A DNA stretch of 64,000 nt from Clostridiales bacterium (GCA_019420275.1 JAHZHN010000003.1:62001-126000), one strand, 5' to 3'; shown: positions 14,795 to 23,199, numbered from the stretch's first letter. The notes: generated from the sequence alone by a model not told the origin. Numbers and translations: made by a program.

Positions 14795-14894
14795 AGTTGG
14801 TATTATTACATGGTATGCCGCACAGCGAGGTATAAGTATGACCGCAAAAGCGGAATCACCAAAGCTGGCGAGATTGATGATAGGAGGTGCCGTG
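14795..14894 (+). promoter_or_regulatory. Ribosomal protein L21 leader RNA
   Basis: About 100 untranslated bases before rplU include a CCGC-AAAA-GCGG hairpin (14842-14853), the segment GCGAGGTATAAGTATGA just before it and ATCACCAAAGCTGGCGAGA after it, ending at AGGAGGTGCC. The order and wording resemble the Firmicute L21 leader, a 5'-UTR element thought to mediate autoregulation by L21. The assignment is from memory of the motif, not a covariance search. Confidence 0.55.
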
Positions 14895-15203
14895 ATGTAC
14901 GCAATTATCGCAACAGGTGGAAAACAGTATAAAGTAAGCGAAGGCGACGTGATCAAAGTAGAAAAACTTGACGCTGAAGTTGGTGCTAAAGTAACTTTTG
15001 ATGATGTGCTTTTAGTTGGCGGAGATACTGTCAAAGTTGGAACACCTACCGTTGATGGAGCGAAGGTTGAAGCTTCCGTTGTAAGCGAAGGCAAAGGAAA
15101 GAAAGTCATCGTGTACAAGTATAAGAGAAAAACCGGATACCATAAGAAGAACGGTCACAGACAGTTATTTACACAGGTAAAGATCGATAACATCGTTGGA
15201 TAA
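14895..15203 (+). CDS. rplU: Large ribosomal subunit protein bL21
   Basis: A 102-residue protein starting MYAIIATGGKQYKVSEGD, the conserved L21 N-terminus. It ends with KRKTGYHKKNGHRQLFTQVKIDNI, the rRNA-binding C-terminal signature. The start at 14895 is fixed by TAGGAGGTG upstream; the open frame continues into the leader but is not protein-like. L21 binds 23S rRNA domain VI region together with L20. It heads the rplU-prp-rpmA unit. Confidence 0.97.
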   Translation: MYAIIATGGKQYKVSEGDVIKVEKLDAEVGAKVTFDDVLLVGGDTVKVGTPTVDGAKVEASVVSEGKGKKVIVYKYKRKTGYHKKNGHRQLFTQVKIDNIVG

Positions 15204-15223
15204 TATTATTTGAGGATAGAGTG

Positions 15224-15550
15224 ATGACAAAGATAACATTCTATCAGCATGAAGACGGATCCTGGAAGGGATTTGATTCATGCGGTCATGCGGGATATGC
15301 GCAGACAGGGGAAGATATCGTCTGTTCTGCCGTATCGGCATTGATAATAAATTTCGTAAATTCTCTGGAGGAATTTACCGATGATGATTACCGGGTAGAT
15401 ACTGACCAGGAGAATGCGGAGATTAACGTAGAATTTACGGGAAAACTTTCGAAAGAAGGAAATTTATTATTGAAATCATTGATCCTTGGTCTGACTTCGG
15501 TTGAGGAAGAGCAGGATCAGTACTTAGATGTGATATTTAAGGAGGTGTAA
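15224..15550 (+). CDS. prp: Ribosomal-processing cysteine protease Prp
   Basis: A 108-residue protein (the alternative GTG start at 15221 adds one residue). The catalytic pair is visible as GHAGYA (His) and DIVCSAVSAL (Cys), the Prp signature. Prp removes the short N-terminal extension of ribosomal protein L27 in Firmicutes. The target, rpmA, is the next gene and bears the cleavable MNLQFFAHKKG start. The genes are 4 bases apart with a strong AAGGAGGTG site between them. Confidence 0.93.
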   Translation: MTKITFYQHEDGSWKGFDSCGHAGYAQTGEDIVCSAVSALIINFVNSLEEFTDDDYRVDTDQENAEINVEFTGKLSKEGNLLLKSLILGLTSVEEEQDQYLDVIFKEV

Positions 15551-15554
15551 CGAA

Positions 15555-15836
15555 ATGATGAAAATGAACCTTCAATTTTTCGCTCATAAAAAGGGAATGG
15601 GTTCTACAAAGAACGGAAGAGATTCAGAATCCAAGAGATTAGGTGCGAAAAGAGCTGACGGACAGTTTGTAAAAGCTGGAAATATTCTTTACAGACAGAG
15701 AGGAACTAAGATTCATCCAGGCGTTAATGTAGGACGCGGCGGTGACGATACATTATATGCGTTAGTAGACGGTATCGTACGTTTCGAAAGAAAAGGTAGA
15801 GATAAGAAACAGTGTTCTGTACATCCAGTTGCATAA
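15555..15836 (+). CDS. rpmA: Large ribosomal subunit protein bL27 with cleavable N-terminus
   Basis: A 93-residue protein reading MMKMNLQFFAHKKGMGSTKNGRDSESKRLG. The LQFF-A box is the Prp cleavage site, after which the mature N-terminus AHKKG reaches the peptidyl transferase centre. The remainder (GQFVKAGNILYRQRGTKIHPG, then VGRGGDDTLYALVDG) is standard L27. It is preceded by a strong AAGGAGGTGTAACGAA site and followed by a terminator. Confidence 0.97.
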   Translation: MMKMNLQFFAHKKGMGSTKNGRDSESKRLGAKRADGQFVKAGNILYRQRGTKIHPGVNVGRGGDDTLYALVDGIVRFERKGRDKKQCSVHPVA

Positions 15837-15881
15837 TAGAAAGCTGCGGATGCCATACAGAAGACATAAGCAACAGCAATT

Positions 15882-15915
15882 ACGGCTTCAAATTGATATT
15901 TGAGGCCGTTTTTTT
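15882..15915 (+). terminator. Terminator after rpmA
   Basis: ACGGCTTCAAAT pairs with ATTTGAGGCCGT with one wobble and a TGAT loop, followed by T7. It separates rplU-prp-rpmA from obg, though obg begins only 24 bases later, so read-through probably feeds obg. Confidence 0.82.
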
Positions 15916-15938
15916 CAAATAAGGGAAAGGAATAAACC

Positions 15939-17222
15939 ATGTTTGCAGATAGAGCTAATATCATAATCAGGTCCGGAAAAGGCGGAGATGGGCATGTAAG
16001 CTTCCGTCGGGAACTGTATGTGCCAAACGGCGGTCCGGACGGCGGAGACGGCGGAAGAGGCGGAGATGTTATCTTTGTTGTCGATGAAGGAATAAATACC
16101 CTTTCTGATTATCGTCATAGAAGAAAATTTAAAGCAGGGGATGGACAGGAAGGCGGAAGAAGAAGATGCCATGGAGCAGACGGAGCAGACATCATTTTAA
16201 AAGTGCCTCCAGGGACTGTCGTTAAGGAAAAGGAATCTGGGAAAGTAATCCTGGATATGTCAAATAGAAAAGAGCCGGTTGTTCTCTTAAAAGGCGGAAG
16301 AGGCGGAAAGGGAAACCAGCATTATGCCACGCCTACCATGCAGGCGCCAAAATACGCCCAGCCGGGAGGAAAAGCTCAGGAAATAGAAGTAATGCTGGAA
16401 CTTAAGGTAATTGCTGATGTAGGGCTGGTAGGATTTCCAAATGTAGGAAAATCCACTTTCTTATCCAGAGTAACCAACGCAAGGCCAAAGATTGCCAACT
16501 ATCATTTTACGACACTGAATCCGAATCTGGGTGTTGTAGATATGGAAGGAGGCAAAGGTTTTGTAATTGCGGATATTCCGGGAATTATTGAAGGTGCATC
16601 AGAGGGAATCGGTCTTGGATTTGAATTTCTGCGCCATATTGAACGTACCAAGGTAATGATTCATATGGTAGATGGTGCGTCTGTGGAAGGAAGAGATCCG
16701 ATTGCTGATATTTATGCTATTACAGATGAGCTGGAGAAGTACAATAAAGAAATTCTGGATAAGCCGCAGGTTATTGCAGCAAACAAGATGGATGCTATGA
16801 CGGAGCAGGACAGAGAAACGGTGATTGAACTGCTGAAGGAAGAGTTTGAGCCGAAAGGAATTAAGGTATTTCCAATCTCAGCAGTCAGCGGAGAAGGAAT
16901 TAGAGAACTGCTCTGGCATGTACAGGAGCTTCTTGCGGATCTACCGGAAGGAGCTACAGAATTTGAACAAGAATATGAATTGAATTTTGAAGAAGAGGAA
17001 GGCGGTATCGTCGTAGGACATCCGGAAGAAGGCGTCTTTACGGTGGAAGGGCCAAAGGTAGAGAGAATGCTTGGATATACGAATCTTGAGTCCGAAAAGG
17101 GATTCAGTTTCTTCCAGCGTTTTATGAAGGAAAATGGAGTCATTGATCAGCTGACGGAGATGGGAATCCAGGAAGGAGATACTGTTCGTTTGTATGATCT
17201 GGAATTTGATTATTATAGATAG
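15939..17222 (+). CDS. obg: GTPase Obg/CgtA
   Basis: A 427-residue protein with the three Obg parts: the Gly-rich N-terminal fold (IIRSGKGGDGHVSFRRE, GGPDGGDGGRGGDV, ending near 157), the G domain (GFPNVGKST P-loop near 165, DIPGIIEGASEG switch II, AANKMD G4), and the C-terminal OCT domain (about 350-427, FTVEGPKVERML). Obg binds the 50S subunit and couples ribosome assembly to GTP and ppGpp levels, and in Bacillus also affects sporulation. Start set by GGGAAAGGAATAAACC before the ATG. Confidence 0.97.
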   Translation: MFADRANIIIRSGKGGDGHVSFRRELYVPNGGPDGGDGGRGGDVIFVVDEGINTLSDYRHRRKFKAGDGQEGGRRRCHGADGADIILKVPPGTVVKEKESGKVILDMSNRKEPVVLLKGGRGGKGNQHYATPTMQAPKYAQPGGKAQEIEVMLELKVIADVGLVGFPNVGKSTFLSRVTNARPKIANYHFTTLNPNLGVVDMEGGKGFVIADIPGIIEGASEGIGLGFEFLRHIERTKVMIHMVDGASVEGRDPIADIYAITDELEKYNKEILDKPQVIAANKMDAMTEQDRETVIELLKEEFEPKGIKVFPISAVSGEGIRELLWHVQELLADLPEGATEFEQEYELNFEEEEGGIVVGHPEEGVFTVEGPKVERMLGYTNLESEKGFSFFQRFMKENGVIDQLTEMGIQEGDTVRLYDLEFDYYR

Positions 17223-17242
17223 AAAATAAGATGGAGGGAAAA

Positions 17243-17545
17243 ATGACAAGTAAGCAGAGGGCATATTTAAAAAGCCTTGCAATGAAGATTGATCCAATTT
17301 TCAATATCGGGAAAGGAAGTCTTTCTCCGGAACTTGTGGAAGGTGTCAGAGATGCACTAGAAGCAAGAGAACTGGTAAAAGTCGGAGTGCTGCAGAATTG
17401 TATGGATGATCCTAAGGATCTGGCGGAAGTGCTGGCAGAGCGCACACGCTCTCAGGTTGTGCAGGTGATCGGAAAGAAGATTGTGTTATATAAGGAATCC
17501 AAGAAAAATAAGAAAATTGAACTGCCAAAGAGCAGTAAGAAATAA
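17243..17545 (+). CDS. yhbY: YhbY-family RNA-binding protein (CRM domain)
   Basis: A 100-residue protein. The start is put at ATG 17243 because the GGAGG ribosome site lies 5-10 bases before it; an upstream ATG at 17231 overlaps that site. The single CRM domain shows SKQRAYLKSLAMKI, FNIGKGSLSPELVEGVRDALEARELVKVGVLQNC and the GKKIVLYK strand. YhbY binds pre-50S particles. It is followed by nadD in the usual obg-yhbY-nadD-yqeK-rsfS order. Confidence 0.93.
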   Translation: MTSKQRAYLKSLAMKIDPIFNIGKGSLSPELVEGVRDALEARELVKVGVLQNCMDDPKDLAEVLAERTRSQVVQVIGKKIVLYKESKKNKKIELPKSSKK

Positions 17546-17562
17546 TCACATGGAGGCATGAG

Positions 17563-18168
17563 ATGAAGAAAATAGGAATTCTTGGAGGAACGTTTAACCC
17601 AATTCATTTCGGACATTTGATTTTAGGGCAGTCGGCCAAAGAAGAATTTGGATTAAACAAGGTCCTGGTCATGCCGACGAAGAATCCGGCGTATAAGACG
17701 ATATCCGGCGGAGTTACCGAACAAAATCGGATTGATATGATACGGCTGGCGATTCAGGATTTTCCTTATTTTGAGTTCAGTGATGTAGAACTTCGAAGAG
17801 ACGGCGCAACATACACGGTAGATACGTTGAAAGAACTGAAGGTAGAAAATTCGGAAGATAAATTCTATTTCATCATGGGAGCGGATTCTTTGTATCAGAT
17901 TGAGACATGGAAAGATCCAGACAAGATCCTGTCTATGGTCAATATTCTTGTGGCAACGAGAAACGATTCCAGGAGCGCTCTGGACGCTCAGATTGATTAT
18001 CTGGAAGATAAATATCATGGAAAGATTTATCATCTGAACAGTCCCAGCATTGAGATATCATCCAATGAAATCAGAAAGAGAAATGTTTCCGGTCAGAGCA
18101 TTCATTTTTTCCTGCCGGAATCTGTCATAGATTATATAGAAAGAAATGGTTTGTATGAACATAAATGA
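17563..18168 (+). CDS. nadD: Nicotinate-nucleotide adenylyltransferase
   Basis: A 201-residue enzyme that adenylates nicotinate mononucleotide to deamido-NAD. GILGGTFNPIHFGHL (5-19) contains the nucleotidyltransferase (T/H)xGH motif; FIMGADSLYQIETWKDP and the C-terminal ISSNEIRKR signature follow. The site TGGAGGCATGAG precedes the ATG. The yqeK start lies inside its last codons, so the two are coupled. Confidence 0.96.
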   Translation: MKKIGILGGTFNPIHFGHLILGQSAKEEFGLNKVLVMPTKNPAYKTISGGVTEQNRIDMIRLAIQDFPYFEFSDVELRRDGATYTVDTLKELKVENSEDKFYFIMGADSLYQIETWKDPDKILSMVNILVATRNDSRSALDAQIDYLEDKYHGKIYHLNSPSIEISSNEIRKRNVSGQSIHFFLPESVIDYIERNGLYEHK

Positions 18169-18715
18169 AATAGAAGAGAAGTTGTCACAGATATTAAAGC
18201 CAGGAAGGTACCGTCACAGCCAGGGGGTTGCCTATACGGCGGCTAATATGGCTATGGTGTTTGATCAGGATATAGAAAAAGCCTTTCGGGCGGGAATGCT
18301 TCATGACTGTGCAAAAGGGTATTCTTTAAAGGAACAGGAAAATTTCTGCAGGAAATATGGAATCTGTCTGGATGAAATTCTTCCGGATAGTCCTCAGCTG
18401 ATGCATTCGGCTTTGGCACCTTTTATTGCCAGAGAATATTACGAGGAGGATGATCCTGAAATACTGACAGCAATCGAGTGCCATACCACAGGAAAACCGG
18501 GGATGACACCATTGGAACAGATCATTTTTATTGCGGATTATATGGAACCCAATCGAAAAATGATACCAGGGCTTCCTGCTGTGCGCAAATTAGCATTTCA
18601 GGATTTGGATCTTTGTACAAAGCTGATTTTAAAGAATACAATTGATTATTTAAAGAGTCAGGGACAAAAAATTGGTCATAAGACTATAGAAACTTATGAA
18701 TCTTATCAGGCATAA
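18155..18715 (+). CDS. yqeK: HD-domain phosphohydrolase YqeK
   Basis: About 186 residues from the ATG at 18155 (MNINEIEEKL); an ATG at 18146 would add three residues, and neither has a strong ribosome site. The HD metal motif is visible as RHSQGV, then LHDCAKGY near 51, and AIECHTTGKPGM with IFIADYMEPNRK. YqeK proteins hydrolyse diadenosine tetraphosphate symmetrically in other Firmicutes, which limits alarmone build-up. It overlaps nadD. Confidence 0.9.
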   Translation: MNINEIEEKLSQILKPGRYRHSQGVAYTAANMAMVFDQDIEKAFRAGMLHDCAKGYSLKEQENFCRKYGICLDEILPDSPQLMHSALAPFIAREYYEEDDPEILTAIECHTTGKPGMTPLEQIIFIADYMEPNRKMIPGLPAVRKLAFQDLDLCTKLILKNTIDYLKSQGQKIGHKTIETYESYQA

Positions 18716-18725
18716 GGAGAAGAGT

Positions 18726-19094
18726 ATGGAACGAGCATTAGAAATGGTGAAGATTGCTTATCAGGCACTGGATGATAAGCTGGCAGAAGATATCAGAATT
18801 GTAGATATCAGAGAAATCTCCACGATTGCGGATTATTTTATCATAGCGGATGGAACGAATAAGAATCAGGTTCAGGCATTGGTAGATAATGTACAGGAAG
18901 AATTGGAAAAAGCCGGTTATGAGATGAAAGCAATGGAAGGATACCGTGTTGGAAACTGGGTCCTTATCGATTTCAATGATATTATCATTCATGTATTTGA
19001 CAGGGAGAATCGTCTGTTCTATGATCTGGAGAGAATCTGGAAGGATGGACAAGAAGTAAAAGCACAAGACCTTGGAATTGAAGTACAAGCTTAA
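18726..19094 (+). CDS. rsfS: Ribosomal silencing factor RsfS (iojap family)
   Basis: A 122-residue protein whose start at 18726 has AAGGAGAAGAGT upstream. The conserved core is seen in TIADYFIIADGTNKNQVQAL and the later GYRVGNWVLIDFNDIIIHVF, then DRENRLFYDLERIW. RsfS binds uL14 on the 50S subunit and blocks joining to 30S during starvation. Last gene of the obg-rsfS run, closed by a terminator. Confidence 0.96.
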   Translation: MERALEMVKIAYQALDDKLAEDIRIVDIREISTIADYFIIADGTNKNQVQALVDNVQEELEKAGYEMKAMEGYRVGNWVLIDFNDIIIHVFDRENRLFYDLERIWKDGQEVKAQDLGIEVQA

Positions 19095-19113
19095 TACAAT
19101 TTTTAGGGAAAAG

Positions 19114-19155
19114 GCCCGCTCATTAATACAACAGGAGTAATGAGCGGGTCTTTTA
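19114..19155 (+). terminator. Terminator after rsfS
   Basis: GGCCCGCTCATTA at 19114-19126 pairs with TAATGAGCGGGTC at 19139-19151, followed by T4. Confidence 0.85.
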
Positions 19156-19216
19156 TGTTGAAATAGTATTGATTTTACATGTATTCTTTCAGGATATGAG
19201 TCGAAAATTCGTTCGG

Positions 19217-19251
19217 GAACACTTGTTTTGATTTGTTTTATATGGTATTAT
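19217..19251 (+). promoter_or_regulatory. lexA promoter with LexA-box-like site
   Basis: TTGTTT at 19223-19228 and TATTAT at 19246-19251 are 17 bases apart, the latter preceded by TGG (extended -10). GAACACTTGTTT at 19217-19228 matches the Firmicute LexA pattern GAAC-N4-GTTC at all but the last base and covers the -35. This predicts autorepression. Confidence 0.65.
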
Positions 19252-19282
19252 ATGAACAATAAGATAAAATGGAGGATATACT

Positions 19283-19900
19283 ATGCCAAGAGAACAGTTA
19301 ACCGATAAACAGCAACAGATTCTTGAATTTATTAAACACCGCATCCTGGAAAAGGGATATCCGCCGGCTGTCCGTGAGATCTGCCAGGCTGTTCATCTTC
19401 GCTCCACTTCTTCCGTTCATTCCCATCTAGAGACATTGGAGCGCAAAGGCTATATTCGCAGAGACCCCACGAAGCCAAGAGCTATTGAGATTATAGATGA
19501 TGATTTTAATCTGGCAAGACGAGAGATTGTTCATATTCCGATTGTTGGAACAATCACCGCTGGAGAACCAATCCTTGCTGTGGAAAACATAGAAGATTAT
19601 TTTCCAATGCAGCCTGATTTTATCAGCAGCCGCGATACTTTCATGCTCCATGTGCGGGGAGAGAGTATGATCAACGCAGGAATCATGGATGGAGATCTGG
19701 TTATTGTCCAGCAGCAGCCGACCGCCGATAATGGTGATATCGTTGTTGCTATGATCGATGATTCCGCAACGGTCAAGAGATTTTATAAAGAAGATGGTCA
19801 CTACCGTCTTCAGCCGGAAAATGACGCGATGGATCCAATCATCGTCCCGGAAGTATCTGTTATCGGCAAAGTCATTGGCTTATACCGCTCCATGAAATAA
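19283..19900 (+). CDS. lexA: SOS repressor LexA
   Basis: A 205-residue protein. The N-terminal winged helix (residues 1-65, with PPAVREICQAVHLRSTSSVHSH as the recognition part) is joined to an S24 self-cleaving domain. The scissile bond is A93-G94 in TITAGEP, and the catalytic dyad is S128 in VRGESM and K165 in ATVKRF. RecA filaments trigger the cut during DNA damage. The start has TGGAGGATATACT upstream. A LexA-like site overlaps its own promoter and more lie before yneA downstream. Confidence 0.97.
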   Translation: MPREQLTDKQQQILEFIKHRILEKGYPPAVREICQAVHLRSTSSVHSHLETLERKGYIRRDPTKPRAIEIIDDDFNLARREIVHIPIVGTITAGEPILAVENIEDYFPMQPDFISSRDTFMLHVRGESMINAGIMDGDLVIVQQQPTADNGDIVVAMIDDSATVKRFYKEDGHYRLQPENDAMDPIIVPEVSVIGKVIGLYRSMK

Positions 19901-19920
19901 TCTGATTTAATGTCAGCTAG

Positions 19921-19965
19921 AAAGACTATTTTAAATGGAATGATCCATTTAAAATAGTCTTTTTT
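19921..19965 (+). terminator. Terminator after lexA
   Basis: AAAGACTATTTTAAATGGA at 19921-19939 has a perfect complement ending at 19960, with a 4-base loop and a T run to 19965. Confidence 0.92.
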
Positions 19966-20020
19966 GATGGAGAAAATATAAAAGATTATAATTGCAGAAC
20001 ACCATATATTTGATTGCGGA

Positions 20021-20104
20021 GAACATATGTTTTCGAACAAAGTTTCGAAAATACATTGACAAACGAATGTTCGATAGATATAATAAAAACATAAACAAAT
20101 GTTC
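20021..20104 (+). promoter_or_regulatory. SOS promoter of yneA with three LexA-box-like sites
   Basis: The promoter is a perfect consensus: TTGACA 20056-20061, 17-base spacer, TATAAT 20079-20084. LexA-like sites are GAACATATGTTT at 20021-20032, AAACGAATGTTCG at 20061-20073 inside the spacer, and AAACAAATGTTCG at 20093-20105 just downstream. Strong promoters buried in operators are typical of tightly repressed SOS genes. Confidence 0.8.
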
Positions 20105-20126
20105 GATAATTGATGGAGGGATACTT

Positions 20127-20429
20127 ATGAGAAATAAAGGAATGATCGGATGCACTGTTTTTGTTATCGTCTTATTATTGGTTTTTGCGGCGCTGTTTAC
20201 CGGCAGTCGCTCTGTAGTGGATGCTAAAGACGGCAGAGAAAAGCGGTTTACAAGCATTCAGGTACAGAAGGGAGATTCTCTCTGGTCAATTGCTCAAGAG
20301 CATATGAGTAAAGAATATCAATCCATTGATGATTATATTCAGGAAGTCTGTGATACTAATCATATTTATGATCAGAAGATTACAGCAGATATGTATCTGG
20401 TAGTTCCTTATTATACAGATGTGAAGTGA
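20127..20429 (+). CDS. yneA: YneA-like SOS cell-division inhibitor (LysM protein)
   Basis: A 100-residue protein from ATG 20127, preceded by GATGGAGGGATACTT. Residues 6-26 are a single membrane span (MIGCTVFVIVLLLVFAALFTG) and residues about 43-95 a LysM domain (IQVQKGDSLWSIAQEH, then YLVVPYY). YneA in Bacillus is a secreted or membrane LysM protein that delays division during the SOS response. The identification rests on this architecture, the neighbouring lexA and the multiple LexA-like boxes. Confidence 0.85.
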   Translation: MRNKGMIGCTVFVIVLLLVFAALFTGSRSVVDAKDGREKRFTSIQVQKGDSLWSIAQEHMSKEYQSIDDYIQEVCDTNHIYDQKITADMYLVVPYYTDVK

Positions 20430-20445
20430 ATGGGAAGAAAAAGAG

Positions 20446-20520
20446 AAAAGAACTGCGGCATGAAAGTTCCTTAAAGCTGTGTATATCGGCTGGGAATCTT
20501 TTCATTGACAGTTCTTTTTT
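20446..20520 (+). terminator. Possible long-loop terminator after yneA
   Basis: AAAAGAACTG at 20446-20455 can pair with CAGTTCTTTT at 20509-20518, followed by T, but the loop is over 50 bases. It may work as a weak terminator, or for either strand. Confidence 0.4.
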
Positions 20521-20571
20521 TCTTTTCCTTTGGATTTTAAATGCAGGATCCAGGATAAAAAGAGGGAATTA

Positions 20572-21978
20572 TCAGAAAGATTGACAGAGAGCCTGATAGA
20601 GATATTTTCCAATTTCAGAAGCACGGGAATGAATTCTTTGTGCTTCTGTCTGGTTGGAGATAAATCCCATTTCTACGAGAGCAGTGGTCATTTTTGGACC
20701 GTTTAATACGGCAAGATCAGTTCGATACTTTAGTTTGCGGTCATAACTTCCATTTTTGGCATAGCCCATTCCCTTAAGAGCGTGATCCTGAATATTCTGC
20801 GCATAGGTTTTATATGTTTTATATAATGTTTCAGTTCCCCGTGCAGATGAAGCAGCGGAGTTGATATGGACACTCAGAAATCGGTCCGCGTTTGTTTCAT
20901 TGGCCATTCGATAGCGGTAAGAAAGGCTTGGATACCAATCACTAAGCCGCGTATAATATACTTTGTAATCAGAATTTCGATCAAATTGTTTCTTGATTTC
21001 CTGAACAATTTTCAGAGCCATGTTTTTTTCTGTGTACCCGTTTCCAACAGCACCGGGATCATGGCCGCCGTGGCCTGCGTCCACAACCAGAACCCTCCGA
21101 AACATATCTTTTGGCGCAGCGTATTTGACATATATATAGGAAGAAGTTTGTGTTACGCTAAATCCTTTGATGGATGATGTTTTCATATCTATATAAGTTT
21201 TTCCGCCGCTGTAAGATACACTGTAGGAAATGGTATCTTTGATGGTACGGTGAGAGGAAGAATTAAAATGATTTTTATAATTGCCGTTTATGATTAAGCG
21301 GAGCCGTGTATTGTGATAATCGTCTTCAGCGGAAACTGATGACAGGCTCAAACCGGAAGGGCGCTTGATCCGGACGGAATAATTGCCGGATGATGCGGTT
21401 ATTTTTGTGCCGGAGCCTGTGATAGTGGAAGAAGCAGAAGAAGTACTGGTACTTGAAGCAGCCTTTTTCAGGGAAATCATACCAGAAAGTTTGGAATTGT
21501 TCCATGAATAATTAAGACCAAGTTTTTTCGCAGTAATTTCTCCTGGAATCATAATGTAATTCTTCTTTTTTGATACATAGCGTATGCTGCGGGGTGCCGC
21601 AGGAAGCTGGAATTTTTTCCCGTTTAAAGTGGCAGACCTGCTGTTTAATTTCATTTCTATTGTGTTGGAACCCCTTTTTAACGTAATTTTTTTTGTCTTA
21701 GTGGAATAAGTATATTTAATTCCGAGACTGCTGCATCGGCCAAAGACCCAGTAAGCAGAATACATGGATGTATTCCCCTCGATAAATCCAGGCATATTCG
21801 TTTTGATGACCTTATTTTGATAGCGTGCTGCTATGGCCTTCTTCGAATAAGTTTTCTTATTGTATGTGTACTGAATTTTAAAAGATTTCCCTGCGGCGAC
21901 AGATGCCTGCGCCGGTTTTGTCAGGCAAAAAAGAAAGATAAAAGTCATTGCCAGACATAAAATTTGTTTTTTTAGCAT
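20572..21978 (-). CDS. Secreted N-acetylmuramoyl-L-alanine amidase (Amidase_3)
   Basis: A 468-residue protein with an AGGGGAGGCTATT ribosome site. A signal peptide (1-26, ending PAQASVA) precedes a domain resembling the copper amine oxidase N-terminal stalk (about 33-170, hydrophobic repeats with ATLNGKKFQLPAAPR and YIMIPGEIT). A Ser/Thr linker (174-195) and an AMIN-like beta domain (about 200-290) follow. The catalytic Amidase_3 domain (295-468) shows zinc ligands in VVDAGHGGHDPGA (His303), Glu317, FLSVHIN and the catalytic Glu in ALVEMGF. It cuts the amide between MurNAc and L-Ala in peptidoglycan. Confidence 0.92.
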   Translation of the reverse strand: MLKKQILCLAMTFIFLFCLTKPAQASVAAGKSFKIQYTYNKKTYSKKAIAARYQNKVIKTNMPGFIEGNTSMYSAYWVFGRCSSLGIKYTYSTKTKKITLKRGSNTIEMKLNSRSATLNGKKFQLPAAPRSIRYVSKKKNYIMIPGEITAKKLGLNYSWNNSKLSGMISLKKAASSTSTSSASSTITGSGTKITASSGNYSVRIKRPSGLSLSSVSAEDDYHNTRLRLIINGNYKNHFNSSSHRTIKDTISYSVSYSGGKTYIDMKTSSIKGFSVTQTSSYIYVKYAAPKDMFRRVLVVDAGHGGHDPGAVGNGYTEKNMALKIVQEIKKQFDRNSDYKVYYTRLSDWYPSLSYRYRMANETNADRFLSVHINSAASSARGTETLYKTYKTYAQNIQDHALKGMGYAKNGSYDRKLKYRTDLAVLNGPKMTTALVEMGFISNQTEAQRIHSRASEIGKYLYQALCQSF

Positions 21979-22167
21979 AATAGCCTCCCCTGTTTTTTTG
22001 TAGAGCCCATTATATTATATTTTCTGCCTGAATTCTACGAAATTATGATTTTACCAGAAATTTCATGAAAAATTGTTTCCATTCTTACAGTAAATGTGCT
22101 ATCCTAATATATAAGTTCGATTTTTGGCAGAAAAAGTTCGAATGATTTTAAAATCTAGGAGCAGAGA

Positions 22168-22884
22168 ATGAAAGCGCATAATGATTTTAAACAGGGATTG
22201 ATTGATGGAATTCCCATTGGTCTTGCCTATGTGGCAGTATCGTTTGCATTTGGCATTTCCGGGGTTTCGAAAGGAATTCCTGTATGGGCAGTGACATTGA
22301 TTTCGGCGACATGCCTGACCTCGGCAGGACAGTTTGCAGCCATTATATCTATGACGTCCGGAGGTTCTGTGGTAGAATTGATTCTATCGCAGATTATTAT
22401 TAATTTAAGGTATTCCATTATGTCAATTGCTATCGGACAAAAACTGGTGGAGAAAGCAAAGCTTTGGAATCGGTTTACGATGGCGTTTGGGGTAACAGAT
22501 GAGATTTTCGCAGTATCCTGCGGAAGGCCTGGAGAGATTACACCAAAGTATTTTTATGCTTTGATGTCGATTCCGTGGATTAGCTGGACATTGGGAACGC
22601 TGCTTGGGGCAACCGCCAGTGAGATTCTTCCTGGGGTGTTAAGGAGTGCTTTGGGCATTGCGATTTATGGGATGCTGATTGGGATAATTATTCCACCAGC
22701 AAAGACAGATAAAAGAATCGTAGTAGTAATTTTGATTTCCATGGCAGTGAGCCTGGTCTTCCATTATGTGAATGCGTTGTCTTTTGTATCCAGCGGCTTT
22801 GTGATTATCATTTGTACCTTGATTGCTGCAGTCATCGGAGCTGTTTTATTCCCTGTAGAAGAGGAGGGTCAGCGTGAGAGTTGA
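22168..22884 (+). CDS. azlC: Branched-chain amino acid exporter large subunit AzlC
   Basis: A 238-residue membrane protein with six or more spans. The N-terminal block GLIDGIPIGLAYVAVSFAFG and the TSAGQFAAI and NLRYSIMSIAIGQKL segments are the AzlC signature. With AzlD it forms a two-component exporter of branched-chain amino acids or analogues. CTAGGAGCAGAGA precedes the ATG. The azlD start overlaps its end by 11 bases, so the two are made together. Confidence 0.92.
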   Translation: MKAHNDFKQGLIDGIPIGLAYVAVSFAFGISGVSKGIPVWAVTLISATCLTSAGQFAAIISMTSGGSVVELILSQIIINLRYSIMSIAIGQKLVEKAKLWNRFTMAFGVTDEIFAVSCGRPGEITPKYFYALMSIPWISWTLGTLLGATASEILPGVLRSALGIAIYGMLIGIIIPPAKTDKRIVVVILISMAVSLVFHYVNALSFVSSGFVIIICTLIAAVIGAVLFPVEEEGQRES

Positions 22885-23182
22885 AAAATTACTAATCTAT
22901 ATTGCGGTGACTGCTGTCTCTACTTATTTAATACGGATGATTCCGCTGGCGGCAATTCAGAAAAAGATTGAGAATCGCTTTTTCCGTTCTTTTCTGTTTT
23001 ATGTACCTTATGCGGTATTGGCATCTATGATTATGCCGGCAGTTTTTTATGCAACAGGAGATATGAGGGCATCTGCGGTCGGATTTGTTACGGCAATGAT
23101 TTTTGCCTATTGTGAGAAAAATATTGTAACAGTTGCCTGCGCAAGCTGCATTGCGGCATTTGTTGCACTGCTGTTATTGTAA
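22874..23182 (+). CDS. azlD: Branched-chain amino acid exporter small subunit AzlD
   Basis: A 102-residue protein with four hydrophobic segments, starting at a GTG that has AGAGGAGGGTCAGC upstream inside azlC. The text TYLIRMIPLAAI and RFFRSFLFYVPYAVLASMIMPAV is typical of AzlD, the obligatory small partner of AzlC. It is followed 17 bases later by leuB, linking export with leucine and isoleucine/valine synthesis. Confidence 0.92.
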   Translation: MRVEKLLIYIAVTAVSTYLIRMIPLAAIQKKIENRFFRSFLFYVPYAVLASMIMPAVFYATGDMRASAVGFVTAMIFAYCEKNIVTVACASCIAAFVALLLL

Positions 23183-23199
23183 GGAGGAAGATAGAGTAT

